From contig NZ_AP027130.1 in assembly GCF_027925145.1 (NCBI RefSeq), forward strand, positions 1,612,001 through 1,676,000: a stretch of 64,000 bases of DNA, written 5' to 3'. The notes under the pieces are model-generated. The model did not search any database and had not been told where the DNA came from. It saw only the letters and a list, made by a program, of their open reading frames with translations. Source of the stretch: Thermodesulfomicrobium sp. WS (GTDB taxonomy: Bacteria > Desulfobacterota > Desulfovibrionia > Desulfovibrionales > Desulfomicrobiaceae). Within the stretch, counting starts at the first letter, position 1; the number at the start of each line of letters is the position of its first letter. Shown piece after piece: positions 43,811-53,067 of this stretch. Position numbers and translations under genes: made by a program.

Positions 43811-44479
43811 TTACAATGTTCCAAATCCTGGGATGGCGAGCCGACGCTCTATCCATTGCAAAAATTTGCCTGCCAAAGTCACCATGGCGAGATAATACAT
43901 CCCAGCAACCAAGAATACCTCGCTGAAGCGGAAGCTTTCGCTCGCGACGATCTTCGCCTGACCGGTCAATTCAAAGCACGTGACCACATACGCCAGGGAC
44001 GAATATTTGATGAGATAGATGATCTCATTGCCACACCCCGGCAAGGCCTTGCGTATTGCCTGGGGAACGACGATCCATATCAAGGATTTCCAGGTGGAAA
44101 ACCCCAGGGCCTGGGCCGCCAAGAGCTGGCCGCGGCGTACCGCCCGCAGCCCGCCGCGCACGTATTCCGAGTGATACGCAGCGCTGCACAAGGTAAAGCC
44201 GATTACCGCCGCGGCATACGGACTCAAGGTGATGCCCAGGTTGGGAAGTCCAAAATAGAGCATGAAGAGCTGGATCACGAGCGGAGTACCGCGAAAGACC
44301 GCTGCATACGCGCAAGCCAGACGTCCCCACAGCGGACCGCCATACACCCGCAGGCTCCCTACGACCACGCCGCCCAAAAGCCCCAAAAGCGCCGAAGGCA
44401 CAATGAGCGCAAGGGTGACCGTAAGACCTTGATTGAGGGCCGGGACCAGGCGGTGCAGAAAAAAATTCCATTCATTCAT
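43811..44479 (-). CDS. Amino-acid ABC transporter permease (HisM/GlnP type)
   Basis: 222 residues with about five spans and the GlnP/HisM signature GGVVVGSLRVYGGPL and RGTPLVIQLFMLYFGLPNLGI in the middle. The EAA-like loop reads LAAQALGFSTWKSLIWIVVPQA. It forms the transmembrane pore with the second permease encoded two genes upstream. An ATPase gene lies 21 bases upstream. Substrate is one or more polar amino acids. Confidence 0.9.
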   Translation of the reverse strand: MNEWNFFLHRLVPALNQGLTVTLALIVPSALLGLLGGVVVGSLRVYGGPLWGRLACAYAAVFRGTPLVIQLFMLYFGLPNLGITLSPYAAAVIGFTLCSAAYHSEYVRGGLRAVRRGQLLAAQALGFSTWKSLIWIVVPQAIRKALPGCGNEIIYLIKYSSLAYVVTCFELTGQAKIVASESFRFSEVFLVAGMYYLAMVTLAGKFLQWIERRLAIPGFGTL

Positions 44480-44500
44480 ACGTCCGTCTGCCTCATTGCC

Positions 44501-45250
44501 TCAGAGCCCTTCCGCCAATTGGGAGCAAAAATCCAAGGTGCGGGTCCCGGAGCCTGGAGCAAGCAGCGCGGTGGGGCTCCCCTGCTCGATGATGCGGCCC
44601 GCATCCATGAAGAGCACTTCGTCGGCCAAAGCCCGGGCAAAGCCCATCTGATGCGTGGCCATGACCATGGTCATACCCGCCTGGGCCAAGGCGCGGATGA
44701 CCGCGAGCACTTCGGTCACCAACTCCGGGTCCAGCGCCGAGGTCGGCTCATCGAGGAGCATGACCTTGGGGTCCATGGCCAGGGCGCGGGCAATGGATAC
44801 CCGTTGCTTCTGGCCGCCGGAAAGCTCCGCAGGGTACAGACGGGCCTTGTCGGCAAGCCCCACCCGCGCAAGCTCTTCCATGGCCCGCGCTTCGGCCTCC
44901 CGACGCGACCACCCCCGCACCTTGCGCAGGGCGATGGCCACGTTATCTAGGGCATTGAGGTGATCGAACAGGTTGAAATCCTGGAAAATCATCCCCACCT
45001 GCTGCCGAAAGGCATACAGCTCCCGCTTGTTGCGCGGGTCGATGGTCCGGCCTTCGAGCTCGATGAAGCCCGCATCCGGAGTGAGCAGGAGGTTCATACA
45101 TTGGAGCAAAGTACTCTTGCCACCGCCAGAGGGACCAATGAGGACCTTGGTCTGACCTTTACAAAGATCCAGGTGGATGGAATCCAAGATCACGCGGCCA
45201 CCCAAGCGCTTGGAAATCCCCACCACCCGCATAAGGGGCGCCGTTGTCAC
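44501..45250 (-). CDS. Amino-acid ABC transporter ATP-binding protein (GlnQ/HisP type)
   Basis: 249 residues. Walker A is GPSGGGKST (about 39-47), followed by the Q-loop FQDFNLFDHL, signature LSGGQKQR, Walker B MLLDEPTSALD and H-loop ATHQMGFA. These are the HisP/GlnQ marks. The start is GTG at 45250, overlapping the preceding permease stop by four bases (GTGA), with GGAGAAG upstream. An internal ATG at 45232 is the alternative. Confidence 0.9.
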   Translation of the reverse strand: MTTAPLMRVVGISKRLGGRVILDSIHLDLCKGQTKVLIGPSGGGKSTLLQCMNLLLTPDAGFIELEGRTIDPRNKRELYAFRQQVGMIFQDFNLFDHLNALDNVAIALRKVRGWSRREAEARAMEELARVGLADKARLYPAELSGGQKQRVSIARALAMDPKVMLLDEPTSALDPELVTEVLAVIRALAQAGMTMVMATHQMGFARALADEVLFMDAGRIIEQGSPTALLAPGSGTRTLDFCSQLAEGL

Positions 45251-45921
45251 GCAACTTCTCCATATCCTTTGATGCGTACCCGCCGCTCCAGCCACCGCAG
45301 CCCTGAGACCCCAACCCAGGTCAAGAGGAAATACAGGACCGCGGCCATTACGTAGAGAGGCAGATGCTGGTACGTCCGTGTTGCCACAAAATGCGTGCGA
45401 GCCATGATTTCGCTCGTGCCGAGCACAAACGCCAAGGCCGAATCCTTGAGCAAGATGGAATACTCGTTGGACCATCCCGGAATAGAAAGACGCAGGGCCT
45501 GCGGCAAGATGATGGTGCGCACCGCCTGCCCTTGGGACATGCCTAAGGCCAAGGCCGCCTTGAACTGGCCTTGCGGGAGGGCCAAAATGGAACCCCGAAA
45601 AATTTGCGACTGGTAGGCGCCGCTCGTCATCCCCAGGACCAAAACAGTCGCGGCAAGGGCGCTCAAGTTGAGGCCGATCCAAGAAAACAGGCCGAAATAA
45701 AAAAGAAAGAGGAGCACGAGAATGGGAATGCCCCGAAAGAACCACACATATACAGAGGCGATACGCCCAAGTATGGCCGGGCCATAGGTCTGGGCCACTG
45801 CCACGGGTACCCCGATGGCAAGTCCCAAAAACATGGCCCCAACCACGGCCACGGCAGTCACGCCCGCACCCTGCACGATAAAGGGGGCCGCCTCCCAGAG
45901 AACCGTCACCATTTCCTGCAT
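45247..45921 (-). CDS. Amino-acid ABC transporter permease
   Basis: 224 residues with about five spans. WFFRGIPILVLLFLFYFGL and LALPQGQFKAALALGMSQGQAVRTIILPQALR (EAA loop) mark the His/Glu/Gln/Arg family. It pairs with the second permease encoded downstream. The gene follows the substrate-binding protein gene after a terminator-like stem, a layout that allows higher expression of the binding protein. It overlaps the ATPase GTG by four bases. Confidence 0.92.
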   Translation of the reverse strand: MQEMVTVLWEAAPFIVQGAGVTAVAVVGAMFLGLAIGVPVAVAQTYGPAILGRIASVYVWFFRGIPILVLLFLFYFGLFSWIGLNLSALAATVLVLGMTSGAYQSQIFRGSILALPQGQFKAALALGMSQGQAVRTIILPQALRLSIPGWSNEYSILLKDSALAFVLGTSEIMARTHFVATRTYQHLPLYVMAAVLYFLLTWVGVSGLRWLERRVRIKGYGEVA

Positions 45922-45936
45922 ACAGATGATTTTCGC

Positions 45937-45966
45937 AAAAAACGGGAAGGCCGCAGCCTTCCCGTT
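45937..45966 (-). terminator. Intra-operon terminator/attenuator after the binding-protein gene
   Basis: AACGGGAAGG (45941-45950) and CCTTCCCGTT (45957-45966) form a ten-base perfect stem with a six-base loop. On the minus strand it is followed by six T (complement of 45937-45942). It lies between the substrate-binding gene and the permease, so it would make most transcripts end after the binding protein. Confidence 0.75.
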
Positions 45967-45989
45967 GGCGCGTCCTGGATTTTTTCGGG

Positions 45990-46727
45990 TTACTGATTCA
46001 AATGCTTGGCAATCAGCTCTTCCCAGTACGGATCCGCCTTGAGGAGCTCAAAGCCTTTGTTGATCTGTTCCAAGAGCTGCTGATCTTCCTTGCGCACGGC
46101 CACGCCGAACTCCTCCACCTCACCGAAGGTGCCGAGGATCTTCACCGGTTTCTTGCGCTCGGCGTCCCGAGCCGGGGGATAGTTCATGGCCGCCACGTCG
46201 ATCCGGCCGTTGAGCAGATCTTCAATGGCCATGGGCGACGAGTCATAGAGTTTGATGGTGAACTTCCAGCCCTGCTTGGCCTTTTCGTCCGCCATCCACT
46301 TGGCCTCGGAAGTCCCCGCCTGCATGCCCACAGTGAGCGGTTTGGCGTAGATTTCCTCGACAGTGAGCGGAGAATCCTTCTTGACCACAAAGACGTTCTT
46401 CACTTCCCAGTAGGGTTTGCTGAACGCCACCTTCTCGGCCCGCTCTGCAGTAATGGTCATGCCCGAGCAGATGAGGTCGATCTTCTTGGCCAACAGGTTG
46501 GGGATGATGCCGTCCCAATCCACGGGCACGTGCTTGACCTGAAACCCCATCTTCTTGGCGATCCAGTCCAAGGCGTCCACGTCGAAGCCGCTGGGCTTAC
46601 CGGTCTTGTCCACATAGGCAAAGGGCGGATAGTTGGCGTCGATGCCATTGATGTACACCTTGTCCGCGGCATGGGCCGCCCCTGCTGCCAAAACCAGGAC
46701 CACAAGGAACCACACGATGCGCTGCAT
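45990..46727 (-). CDS. Amino-acid ABC transporter substrate-binding protein (family 3)
   Basis: 245 residues. A signal peptide (about 1-22, ending AHAAD) is followed by the family start NGIDANYPPFAYVDKTGKPSGFDVDAL, then GMTITAERAEKVAFSKPYWE, a typical type II solute-binding pattern, and VGMQAGTSEAKW. It binds an amino acid in the periplasm for the downstream permeases. AAGGAAGG lies before the ATG at 46727. First gene of the operon, divergent from the DMT transporter. Confidence 0.92.
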   Translation of the reverse strand: MQRIVWFLVVLVLAAGAAHAADKVYINGIDANYPPFAYVDKTGKPSGFDVDALDWIAKKMGFQVKHVPVDWDGIIPNLLAKKIDLICSGMTITAERAEKVAFSKPYWEVKNVFVVKKDSPLTVEEIYAKPLTVGMQAGTSEAKWMADEKAKQGWKFTIKLYDSSPMAIEDLLNGRIDVAAMNYPPARDAERKKPVKILGTFGEVEEFGVAVRKEDQQLLEQINKGFELLKADPYWEELIAKHLNQ

Positions 46728-46866
46728 ACAACCTTCCTTAGACGATGAAGTTAGGGGTGAGGGGACTCTACCAAACGCCCAAACGCAAGCGGGCGCACAA
46801 CACGTGGACAAGTGGAGGTTTCCCCGTATACGGAGCGCCATGAAATCGCAACCACCGGAGCCCCCC

Positions 46867-47763
46867 ATGGAGCGCCAAACCCGTGCCTATCTCTTTGGTC
46901 TTGCCGCGGTACTGCTGTGGTCCACCGTGGCCTCGGCCTTCAAGCTCTCGCTGCGCCACCTCTCGGTGGACGCGCTGGTGGCCTGGGCGAGCCTCGTCTC
47001 CGCGCTTATCCTGGCCGGTCTTGCGCGCATACGCGGCGTCCCTATGCTTTCCGGTTGGCAGCAGTGGCAACCATCCCTCCTCCAAGGGGCCATCAACCCA
47101 TTCCTCTACTATCTGGTCCTGCTGCGCGCCTATGACCTGCTCCCGGCCCAGGAAGCCCAGGCCATCAACTACACCTGGGCCATCACCATGACCCTCATGG
47201 CCATTTTTTGGCTCGGCCAGCGTGTGGGCTGGCGGCAGATGCTCGCAAGCCTCGTTTGCTATTTTGGGGTGGTCATCATCGCCACCCGCGGCGACCTCTT
47301 GGGGCTCCACTTCCAAAGCCCCCTTGGCGTAGGGCTCGCTCTGGCAAGCACCCTCATTTGGGGGACCTCGTGGATCCTGGGGCTTCGCGACACGGCCGAG
47401 CCCGTAGCGCGGCTGTGCGGCAACTTCGTCTGCGGCGCGGTGTATGCCTTTGTCTGGCTTGGCCTGCGCGGCCAATGGGCGATCCCCTCCGCCGCCGGCA
47501 TGCTCGGGGCCGCCTACGTGGGCTGCTTCGAAATGGGACTCACCTTTGTCCTGTGGGGCCACGCACTGCGCCTTTCGCGCACCGCGGCCCAGATCAACAA
47601 CCTCATCTACCTTTCGCCACTACTCTCGCTGTTCTGGATCGGCCACGTGGTGGGCGAGGCCATCCAGCCATCCACCCTGGCAGGATTGGCCTGCATCCTG
47701 GTGGGAACCGCCATCCAACGCCTCTCGGACCGCCACCTCAAAAGCACGGAGCACCACGCATGA
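46867..47763 (+). CDS. EamA/DMT-family transporter
   Basis: 298 residues, ten membrane spans in two EamA repeats. Typical motifs are [45 protein letters not shown] and the second-repeat [18 protein letters not shown]. Substrate is unknown; family members export amino acids and metabolites. ATG 46867 has CGGAG seven bases upstream; an in-frame ATG at 46840 is an alternative. It overlaps the ZIP gene by four bases. Confidence 0.87.
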   Translation: MERQTRAYLFGLAAVLLWSTVASAFKLSLRHLSVDALVAWASLVSALILAGLARIRGVPMLSGWQQWQPSLLQGAINPFLYYLVLLRAYDLLPAQEAQAINYTWAITMTLMAIFWLGQRVGWRQMLASLVCYFGVVIIATRGDLLGLHFQSPLGVGLALASTLIWGTSWILGLRDTAEPVARLCGNFVCGAVYAFVWLGLRGQWAIPSAAGMLGAAYVGCFEMGLTFVLWGHALRLSRTAAQINNLIYLSPLLSLFWIGHVVGEAIQPSTLAGLACILVGTAIQRLSDRHLKSTEHHA

Positions 47764-48569
47764 GTCCCTTCCCAGAACTCTCCCCCATACTCCAAGCCCT
47801 GCTGGCGACCCTGTTTACCTGGTCCGTGACCGCCATTGGTGCGGCCATGGTCTTTTTTTTCAAGGAAATTCGCCGAAGCGTCCTCGACGCCATGCTCGGA
47901 TTCGCCGCGGGGGTCATGATTGCGGCAAGTTTCTGGTCTCTGCTTGCCCCATCCATCGAACTTGCCGAGGCCATGGGCCAAGCGGCCTGGGTTCCGGCAA
48001 GCGTGGGTTTTCTTGCCGGCGGACTGTTCCTTTTCGCCGTGGACCGCTTCATGCCGCACCTGCACCTTGGCTTTCCCCGCAGCGAGGCCGAAGGCGTGGC
48101 CACCAGCTGGCATCGCAGCGTGCTCTTGGTCCTGGCCATCACGCTCCACAACATCCCCGAAGGACTGGCCGTGGGCGTGGCCTTCGGCGCCGTGGCCGCA
48201 GGCATCCCCTCGGCGGATCTCGCCGGGGCCGTGGCCCTGGCCGTAGGTATTGGCCTGCAGAACTTCCCGGAAGGCGCGGCCGTGTCCATCCCTCTGCGGC
48301 GCGAAGGCTTCTCCCGCTGGAAAAGCTTCGTCTACGGCCAGGCCTCGGGCCTCGTAGAACCTATAGCAGGCGTGATAGGCGCGGCAGCGGTGCTCGCCAT
48401 GCGCCCCATCCTCCCCTATGCCCTGGCCTTTGCCGCCGGGGCGATGATCTACGTGGTGGTGGAAGAACTCATCCCTGAATCCCAACTGGCGAAAAACACT
48501 GATCTGGCGACCCTGGGCTGCCTTGCCGGCTTCACGGTGATGATGGTCCTCGATGTAGCCCTGGGATGA
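47760..48569 (+). CDS. ZIP-family divalent metal transporter
   Basis: 269 residues with eight spans. The metal-binding helices carry LHNIPEG and LQNFPEG, the ZIP signature, in the middle. A variable loop with a [11 protein letters not shown] histidine pair may sense metal. It imports zinc or another divalent ion. It starts inside the preceding transporter gene (ATGA overlap), so the two are co-translated. Confidence 0.9.
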   Translation: MSPFPELSPILQALLATLFTWSVTAIGAAMVFFFKEIRRSVLDAMLGFAAGVMIAASFWSLLAPSIELAEAMGQAAWVPASVGFLAGGLFLFAVDRFMPHLHLGFPRSEAEGVATSWHRSVLLVLAITLHNIPEGLAVGVAFGAVAAGIPSADLAGAVALAVGIGLQNFPEGAAVSIPLRREGFSRWKSFVYGQASGLVEPIAGVIGAAAVLAMRPILPYALAFAAGAMIYVVVEELIPESQLAKNTDLATLGCLAGFTVMMVLDVALG

Positions 48570-48666
48570 AACGGCTTGCTTTTTTCACCACCCCCCTTGA
48601 CGCCGATCCTCGTTCCTGGCAAATGGAAGTCAGTCTTTCCCTCAACTTCAATGTAAGGAGTTCACT

Positions 48667-49047
48667 ATGGTCAACATGGATTATCCAGGCCCGTGCATGT
48701 CGTGCGATGCCATCTCCGGTTGTGCGAGCGAAGCCACCCGTAAAGCAGCAGTACAGACATACTGCAAAGGCATCGAGCGTGAATTAGACGCATGGAAAGC
48801 CGCCCTTTACGATGTCATGGCGAAATTCGTCGCCATGGATGGTAAAGATCAAGCAGCCATCAAAGACAGTATCATGGAAATCAAATCCATTGTGGCGACT
48901 ATTGAAGACAAGGCCAAACAGCTGGAAGCAGAATGTCCTCTCGACGTCAGTCCGGCGGAAAAGGAAATCGGCGACAAACTCAACCAATTGCGCGTGCACT
49001 ACACGAAGGCCATGAGTGTTCTCGGCGCCGGAAACTTCGGCGGCTAA
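48667..49047 (+). CDS. Small Cys-motif helical protein, unknown function
   Basis: 126 residues. The N-terminus has a Cys cluster, PGPCMSCDAISGC (Cys10, Cys13 and Cys19), plus Cys33. The remainder is a helical coiled coil, ending AGNFGG. AAGGAG is optimally placed before the ATG and a strong terminator follows, so it is a monocistronic, probably well-expressed gene. TTGACG at 48597-48602 could be a -35 but has no clear -10. Small redox or metal-binding protein is possible; I do not recognise a family. Confidence 0.7.
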   Translation: MVNMDYPGPCMSCDAISGCASEATRKAAVQTYCKGIERELDAWKAALYDVMAKFVAMDGKDQAAIKDSIMEIKSIVATIEDKAKQLEAECPLDVSPAEKEIGDKLNQLRVHYTKAMSVLGAGNFGG

Positions 49048-49073
49048 CCTCCCGTATCTGTGAGTCTCGCGAT

Positions 49074-49106
49074 GGTGCCCGCCCTCGTGGCGGGCACCGT
49101 TTTTTT
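49074..49106 (+). terminator. Strong rho-independent terminator
   Basis: GGTGCCCGCC (49074-49083), loop CTCGT, GGCGGGCACC (49089-49098), then G and seven T. The ten-base stem is perfect. It ends the small Cys-motif gene. Confidence 0.95.
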
Positions 49107-49142
49107 GGGGCGATATCCTGTGCTCCATCCGAGAATGGCCCG

Positions 49143-49160
49143 TTGGGGATATTTTCCCAA
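49143..49160. promoter_or_regulatory. 18-base palindrome upstream of glutamate synthase gene
   Basis: TTGGGGATATTTTCCCAA is an inverted repeat (TTGGG-N8-CCCAA), about 160 bases before the ATG. Its size fits a dimeric regulator operator. The promoter itself is not clear: GATAAT at 49229-49234 resembles a -10 but lacks a spaced -35. No regulator can be assigned. Confidence 0.4.
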
Positions 49161-49321
49161 ACGAGCTCCTTTTTTCCCATCCTTTTAGATTGTTTTCCTA
49201 TCGACATCCGCGACGCGCCTCGGCCATAGATAATCGAATTTCCTGCGGCGTACCCCAACGACGTGAGTGTGCTCCAGGATCGATCCGCAACCGTACTACT
49301 TTACACCAAGGAGCGTTTCCC

Positions 49322-50962
49322 ATGCCCGAATGGCCGAAAAGCAACGACGTGCTTGGCACCGTGAACCGTGGAAATCCTGCGGAATCCGGGTTGTGCACCC
49401 TGTGCCGCTGCGACTGCGCCGGCAAGTGCGAGACCTGGATGTCCTGTCTCAAAGGCCGCCACATGCTCTACCCCCGGGATTTTGGATATGTCACCGCCGG
49501 GGCGGACAATACCACCCATGTGGGCGTCAACTACAATGCCCTGCGCATCCAAGGCTACAACTATGGCGCCACAGGACTTGCCTCGGGCAAAACCACCGAT
49601 CCCGACAATTGTCTCTTCACCAATGTCAGCCTGGAAACCTCTTTTGGCCGCAACAAGCCTATCCGCTGCCGCCTGCCGCTGATGACCGGCGCCTTGGGAT
49701 CCACCTTCATTGCCGCCAAGTACTGGGAATCTTTTGCTACGGGCTGTGCCCTTGTGGGCATCCCCATCGTGGTGGGCGAAAACGTGGTGGGTGTGGACCG
49801 GCAGTCCATCCTGAAGGGCGGCAAAATCACGGTATCTCCGGAAATGGACCGGCGCATCGAGATCTACAATCGCTACTACGACGGCTACGGCGCCATCATC
49901 GTGCAGCTCAACGTCGAAGACGCCCGCAACGCAGTAGCCGAGTACATCATCCAGAAATACGGCGACGACGTCTGCATTGAGCTCAAATGGGGTCAAGGCG
50001 CCAAAAACATCGGCGGCGAAATCGAGGTCAAGAGCCTCGATTACGCCCTGTTCCTCAAGCAGCGCGGCTACCTGGTGGATCCGGACCCAGAACTTCCCGA
50101 AGTCCAGGCCGCCTTTCAGGCGGGCGGCATCAAGGGCTTTGCCCGCCATAGCCGCCTCGGCTACACGGACCTTCCGTCGGTGGAGGCAGTGCGGCAAAAC
50201 TTCATGGAGACCGTGGACTACCTGCGCAAGCTCGGCTTTGCCCGTATCTCCCTCAAGACGGGTTCCTACGGCATGGAAGCCCTCGCCATGGCCATCAAAT
50301 ACGCCACGGAAGCCGAACTGGATCTCCTCACCATCGACGGCTCCGGCGGCGGCACGGGCATGAGCCCCTGGAACATGATGCAGACATGGGGCGTGCCTTC
50401 CATCCTCCTGCACTCCAAAGCCTACGAGTATGCCAGCCTGCTCGCTGCCCGCGGAAAACGGGTGGTGGATATGTCGTTTGCCGGCGGCTTTGCCCGCGAA
50501 GATCATATCTTCAAAGCCCTGGCCTTGGGGGCGCCGTACGTCAAACTGGTGTGCATGGGCCGCGCCCTCATGATCCCGGGCTTCCTTGGCGCCAATATCG
50601 AGGGGGTACTCAAACCGGAGCGCCGCGAGGCCGTCAACGGCAATTGGGATACCCTCCCCAAAACGGTGCGCGAAGTCGGCGAAACTCCGGAAGAAATCTT
50701 TGCGGGCTACGAATCGCTCAAGGCGAAGCTTGGAGCCCAAGCCATGGGCGAAGTACCTTTTGGCGCCATTGCTGCCTGGACCCTGGCGGACAAACTCGGG
50801 GCCGGGTTGCAGCAACTGCTCGCGGGAGCACGGAAGTTCTCGGTGACCCAGATCGCACGGGAAGACCTGGCTGCGGCCAACCGCGAGACCGCCCGCGAAA
50901 CCGGGCTGCCATTCATCACCGAGGTGCTCGACGAGAGCGCTCGCAGAATTCTCCTCGCCTAA
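49322..50962 (+). CDS. Stand-alone FMN-binding glutamate synthase-family protein
   Basis: 546 residues. A Cys-rich N-terminus (CTLCRCDCAGKCETWMSC, about 24-41) precedes the GltB-like FMN barrel, with LPLMTGALGSTF, KWGQGAKNIGGE, SRLGYTDLPS, LLTIDGSGGGTGMSP and the Fe-S cysteine region near KLVCMGRAL. Amidotransferase and gamma-strand domains are absent, as in the archaeal-type GltB protein. It may form glutamate from oxoglutarate with ammonia or a glutaminase partner. AAGGAG precedes the ATG. It stands alone between two terminators. Confidence 0.85.
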   Translation: MPEWPKSNDVLGTVNRGNPAESGLCTLCRCDCAGKCETWMSCLKGRHMLYPRDFGYVTAGADNTTHVGVNYNALRIQGYNYGATGLASGKTTDPDNCLFTNVSLETSFGRNKPIRCRLPLMTGALGSTFIAAKYWESFATGCALVGIPIVVGENVVGVDRQSILKGGKITVSPEMDRRIEIYNRYYDGYGAIIVQLNVEDARNAVAEYIIQKYGDDVCIELKWGQGAKNIGGEIEVKSLDYALFLKQRGYLVDPDPELPEVQAAFQAGGIKGFARHSRLGYTDLPSVEAVRQNFMETVDYLRKLGFARISLKTGSYGMEALAMAIKYATEAELDLLTIDGSGGGTGMSPWNMMQTWGVPSILLHSKAYEYASLLAARGKRVVDMSFAGGFAREDHIFKALALGAPYVKLVCMGRALMIPGFLGANIEGVLKPERREAVNGNWDTLPKTVREVGETPEEIFAGYESLKAKLGAQAMGEVPFGAIAAWTLADKLGAGLQQLLAGARKFSVTQIAREDLAAANRETARETGLPFITEVLDESARRILLA

Positions 50963-50969
50963 ATATCCC

Positions 50970-51003
50970 TGGGGGCCCCTCCGGGGGCCCTCTCGCCTTT
51001 TTC
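50970..51003 (+). terminator. Rho-independent terminator after glutamate synthase gene
   Basis: A GC-rich stem (GGGCCCC with GGGGCCC, 50973-50990) is followed by TCTCGCCTTTTTC. It lies eight bases after the stop. Confidence 0.75.
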
Positions 51004-51028
51004 TCCGGTACAGGCTATACTTCTTCCA

Positions 51029-52132
51029 ATGAGTTCTCTGAGCTTCCCCCATGACCAATGGCAGGCCGTGCTCGATGAGCGCCTGCATATCGAACGCGCC
51101 CTGCGCGAGCGCATCAAGGAGCTGCGCTGTCTCTACGGTATTACCCGGCTCGCCCAAGAACGCGACAAGCCCTTGCCCGAACTCTTGGCCCGCATTGCCG
51201 ATCTCATCTGCGCCTCGTGGCAGTATCCGGAGATCACGTGTGCCCGCATCCGCCTCGGCACCCACGACTGCGCCACGGCCAACTACGCCCCCTCCCTATG
51301 GCATCAAAAAACCCCCATCCGCATCCGTGACGAGGTCGTGGGCGAAGTGGAGGTGGGATACCTGGAAGAACGGCCGGAGTGCGATGAAGGCCCATTTCTC
51401 GCCGAAGAGCGTAGCCTGATCGATGCCGTGGCGGAACTGGTGGCCCGCATCATCGAGCAGCGATGGACCGATGAACTCATGCAGGCCCTCTCGCGCGAGC
51501 TCATCATGGCCCAAGAAAACGAACGCCAACGCATTGCCCGCGAACTGCACGATCATCTCGCCCAAGAGCTCGCCCAGGCCCTCAGCGACCTCTGCCTGCT
51601 TGCCCATTCCCTCCCCAACCCCGAGGCAGTCCAACGTATCCAAACCACTTTGGAAACCGCTATCGCCTCTATCCGCGATCTGGCCTACGGGCTGCTTCCT
51701 CCCGGCCTCTCGGAATTGGGACTCGCCCAAGCCGTGGCCTCCTTGTGCGAAGAGATGAGTATTCGCAGCGGCATACCCATCCACTTTGCGGCCGACGGCA
51801 TGGCCAACATCACCCTGCCCTTCGACACCCAAATCAACATCTACCGTCTCACTCAAGAGGCCTTGACCAATATTCGCAAGCACGCCCGCGCCACTCAAGC
51901 CTCGGTACGCCTCGTGGGTGCCTACCCATCACTTTTGGTGCGCATCGAAGATAACGGCCAAGGTATGGACGTGGAGAGCCGCATGTCTCAAGCTGCCCGA
52001 GAACGGCGCATGGGACTATGGAGCATGCAAGAGCGCGCACGCCTCCTCGGGGGTTCTCTGACTCTGCGCTCCAAACCCGGGGCAGGGACGCGCATCGTGG
52101 TTGAAGTCCCGCTGCCAGGAGCATCGACATGA
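51029..52132 (+). CDS. NarX-like (HisKA_3) sensor histidine kinase, soluble
   Basis: 367 residues. The N-terminal 150 have no membrane span and resemble a GAF-type sensor (RIRLGTHDCATANY). The HisKA_3 dimerisation motif is IARELHDHLAQEL with His174. The ATPase domain keeps LTQEALTNIRKHA, DNGQGM and GLWSMQERARLLGG. The ATGA overlap with the downstream LuxR-type regulator makes a clear two-component pair. Signal unknown; the soluble form implies a cytoplasmic cue. Confidence 0.9.
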   Translation: MSSLSFPHDQWQAVLDERLHIERALRERIKELRCLYGITRLAQERDKPLPELLARIADLICASWQYPEITCARIRLGTHDCATANYAPSLWHQKTPIRIRDEVVGEVEVGYLEERPECDEGPFLAEERSLIDAVAELVARIIEQRWTDELMQALSRELIMAQENERQRIARELHDHLAQELAQALSDLCLLAHSLPNPEAVQRIQTTLETAIASIRDLAYGLLPPGLSELGLAQAVASLCEEMSIRSGIPIHFAADGMANITLPFDTQINIYRLTQEALTNIRKHARATQASVRLVGAYPSLLVRIEDNGQGMDVESRMSQAARERRMGLWSMQERARLLGGSLTLRSKPGAGTRIVVEVPLPGAST

Positions 52133-52794
52133 TCCGCGCCATCGTCGTGGATGACCATCCCGTGTTCCGCCTGGGGCTTCGCACCCAACTGACTCAGCTC
52201 CCCCAATGCCAAGTGGTGGGAGAAGCCCATACCGTGGCCGAGGCACTCCAACTGACCAAAAGGCACGACCTCAACCTGGCTCTCGTGGACATCACGCTCC
52301 CCGACGGCTCGGGCCTGGATCTTACCCGAGAAATCAAACGGTTGCGCCCCAATGCCGTGGTACTCATCATTAGCATGCACAACCACATCGATCTCGTGGC
52401 CGCCGCTTTTCAGGCCGGGGCTTCAGGCTATATGTCCAAGGAAAGCGGCGGAGCAGGCATCCTGCAGGCAGTGGAAAAAGTCCTCTCCGGCAGCCAATAC
52501 CTCGACGGCACCCTCTCGCCCGCCATCCTCGGAGCTATCCAGGCCAAAAACCGGCATCTGCACTCGACCGGCACCGAAGCCTACAATACGCTCTCCTTGC
52601 GGGAGCAGCAGATCATGCGCCTGCTCGCCCAAGGGCTCAGCCCAGAAGAAATCGCCTCCAAGCTCTACATCTCCAAGAAAACGGTGCTCAACCACCGCTA
52701 TTCCATCATGCAAAAGCTCGGGACCCCTACGCCCCTCGCGTTCATGCGCTACGCCGCCCGCTTGGGGCTCATCGATCTCGAAGACGACAACTAG
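52129..52794 (+). CDS. NarL/FixJ-family response regulator
   Basis: 221 residues. The receiver has VVDDHPVFR and acceptor Asp54 in ALVDITLPDG. The C-terminal LuxR-type HTH (about 145-210) has LSLREQQIMRLLAQG, EIASKLYISKKTVLNHR. This is the DNA-binding partner of the upstream kinase, with a four-base overlap. It ends three bases before a convergent slyX-like gene. Confidence 0.92.
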   Translation: MIRAIVVDDHPVFRLGLRTQLTQLPQCQVVGEAHTVAEALQLTKRHDLNLALVDITLPDGSGLDLTREIKRLRPNAVVLIISMHNHIDLVAAAFQAGASGYMSKESGGAGILQAVEKVLSGSQYLDGTLSPAILGAIQAKNRHLHSTGTEAYNTLSLREQQIMRLLAQGLSPEEIASKLYISKKTVLNHRYSIMQKLGTPTPLAFMRYAARLGLIDLEDDN

Positions 52795-52797
52795 TCA

Positions 52798-52998
52798 TCA
52801 CCGCAGCGGGCTGTCTTCCTGCTCTCCACTTTCCTGCACCGCAGCAACGACTCCAGCGAGAGCGCGCTGCAGTACCGCCACCTGGTCGGTCAAATCCCGC
52901 AATTGCCGCGCCTGCTCCAGCACCATCGCATTGAGATCGTCCAGGGTTTTCTGCAAATACCCCACATGGACCTCAAGATTCTCCAACCGCTGTTCCAT
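52798..52998 (-). CDS. slyX: SlyX-like coiled-coil protein
   Basis: 66 residues forming one coiled coil with heptad leucines (MEQRLENLEVHVGYLQKTLDDLN, ending SGEQEDSPLR), as in SlyX. AAGGAGCACG lies before the ATG at 52998. The function of SlyX is poorly known. It is convergent with the NarL-like regulator and divergent from the next gene. Confidence 0.72.
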   Translation of the reverse strand: MEQRLENLEVHVGYLQKTLDDLNAMVLEQARQLRDLTDQVAVLQRALAGVVAAVQESGEQEDSPLR

Positions 52999-53067
52999 AC
53001 GTGCTCCTTGACCTGCTGCGCCCCCGCCTCTAGGGGGAGCGCGATATTTTTACCCTCGGAGGCCATG

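Noticed and set aside
48566-48787. Open frame of 73 codons after the ZIP gene
   Set aside because: No ribosome site, overlaps the well-supported Cys-motif gene in another frame.
49301-51265. Minus-strand open frame of 654 codons
   Set aside because: Antisense to the glutamate synthase gene and crosses its terminator.
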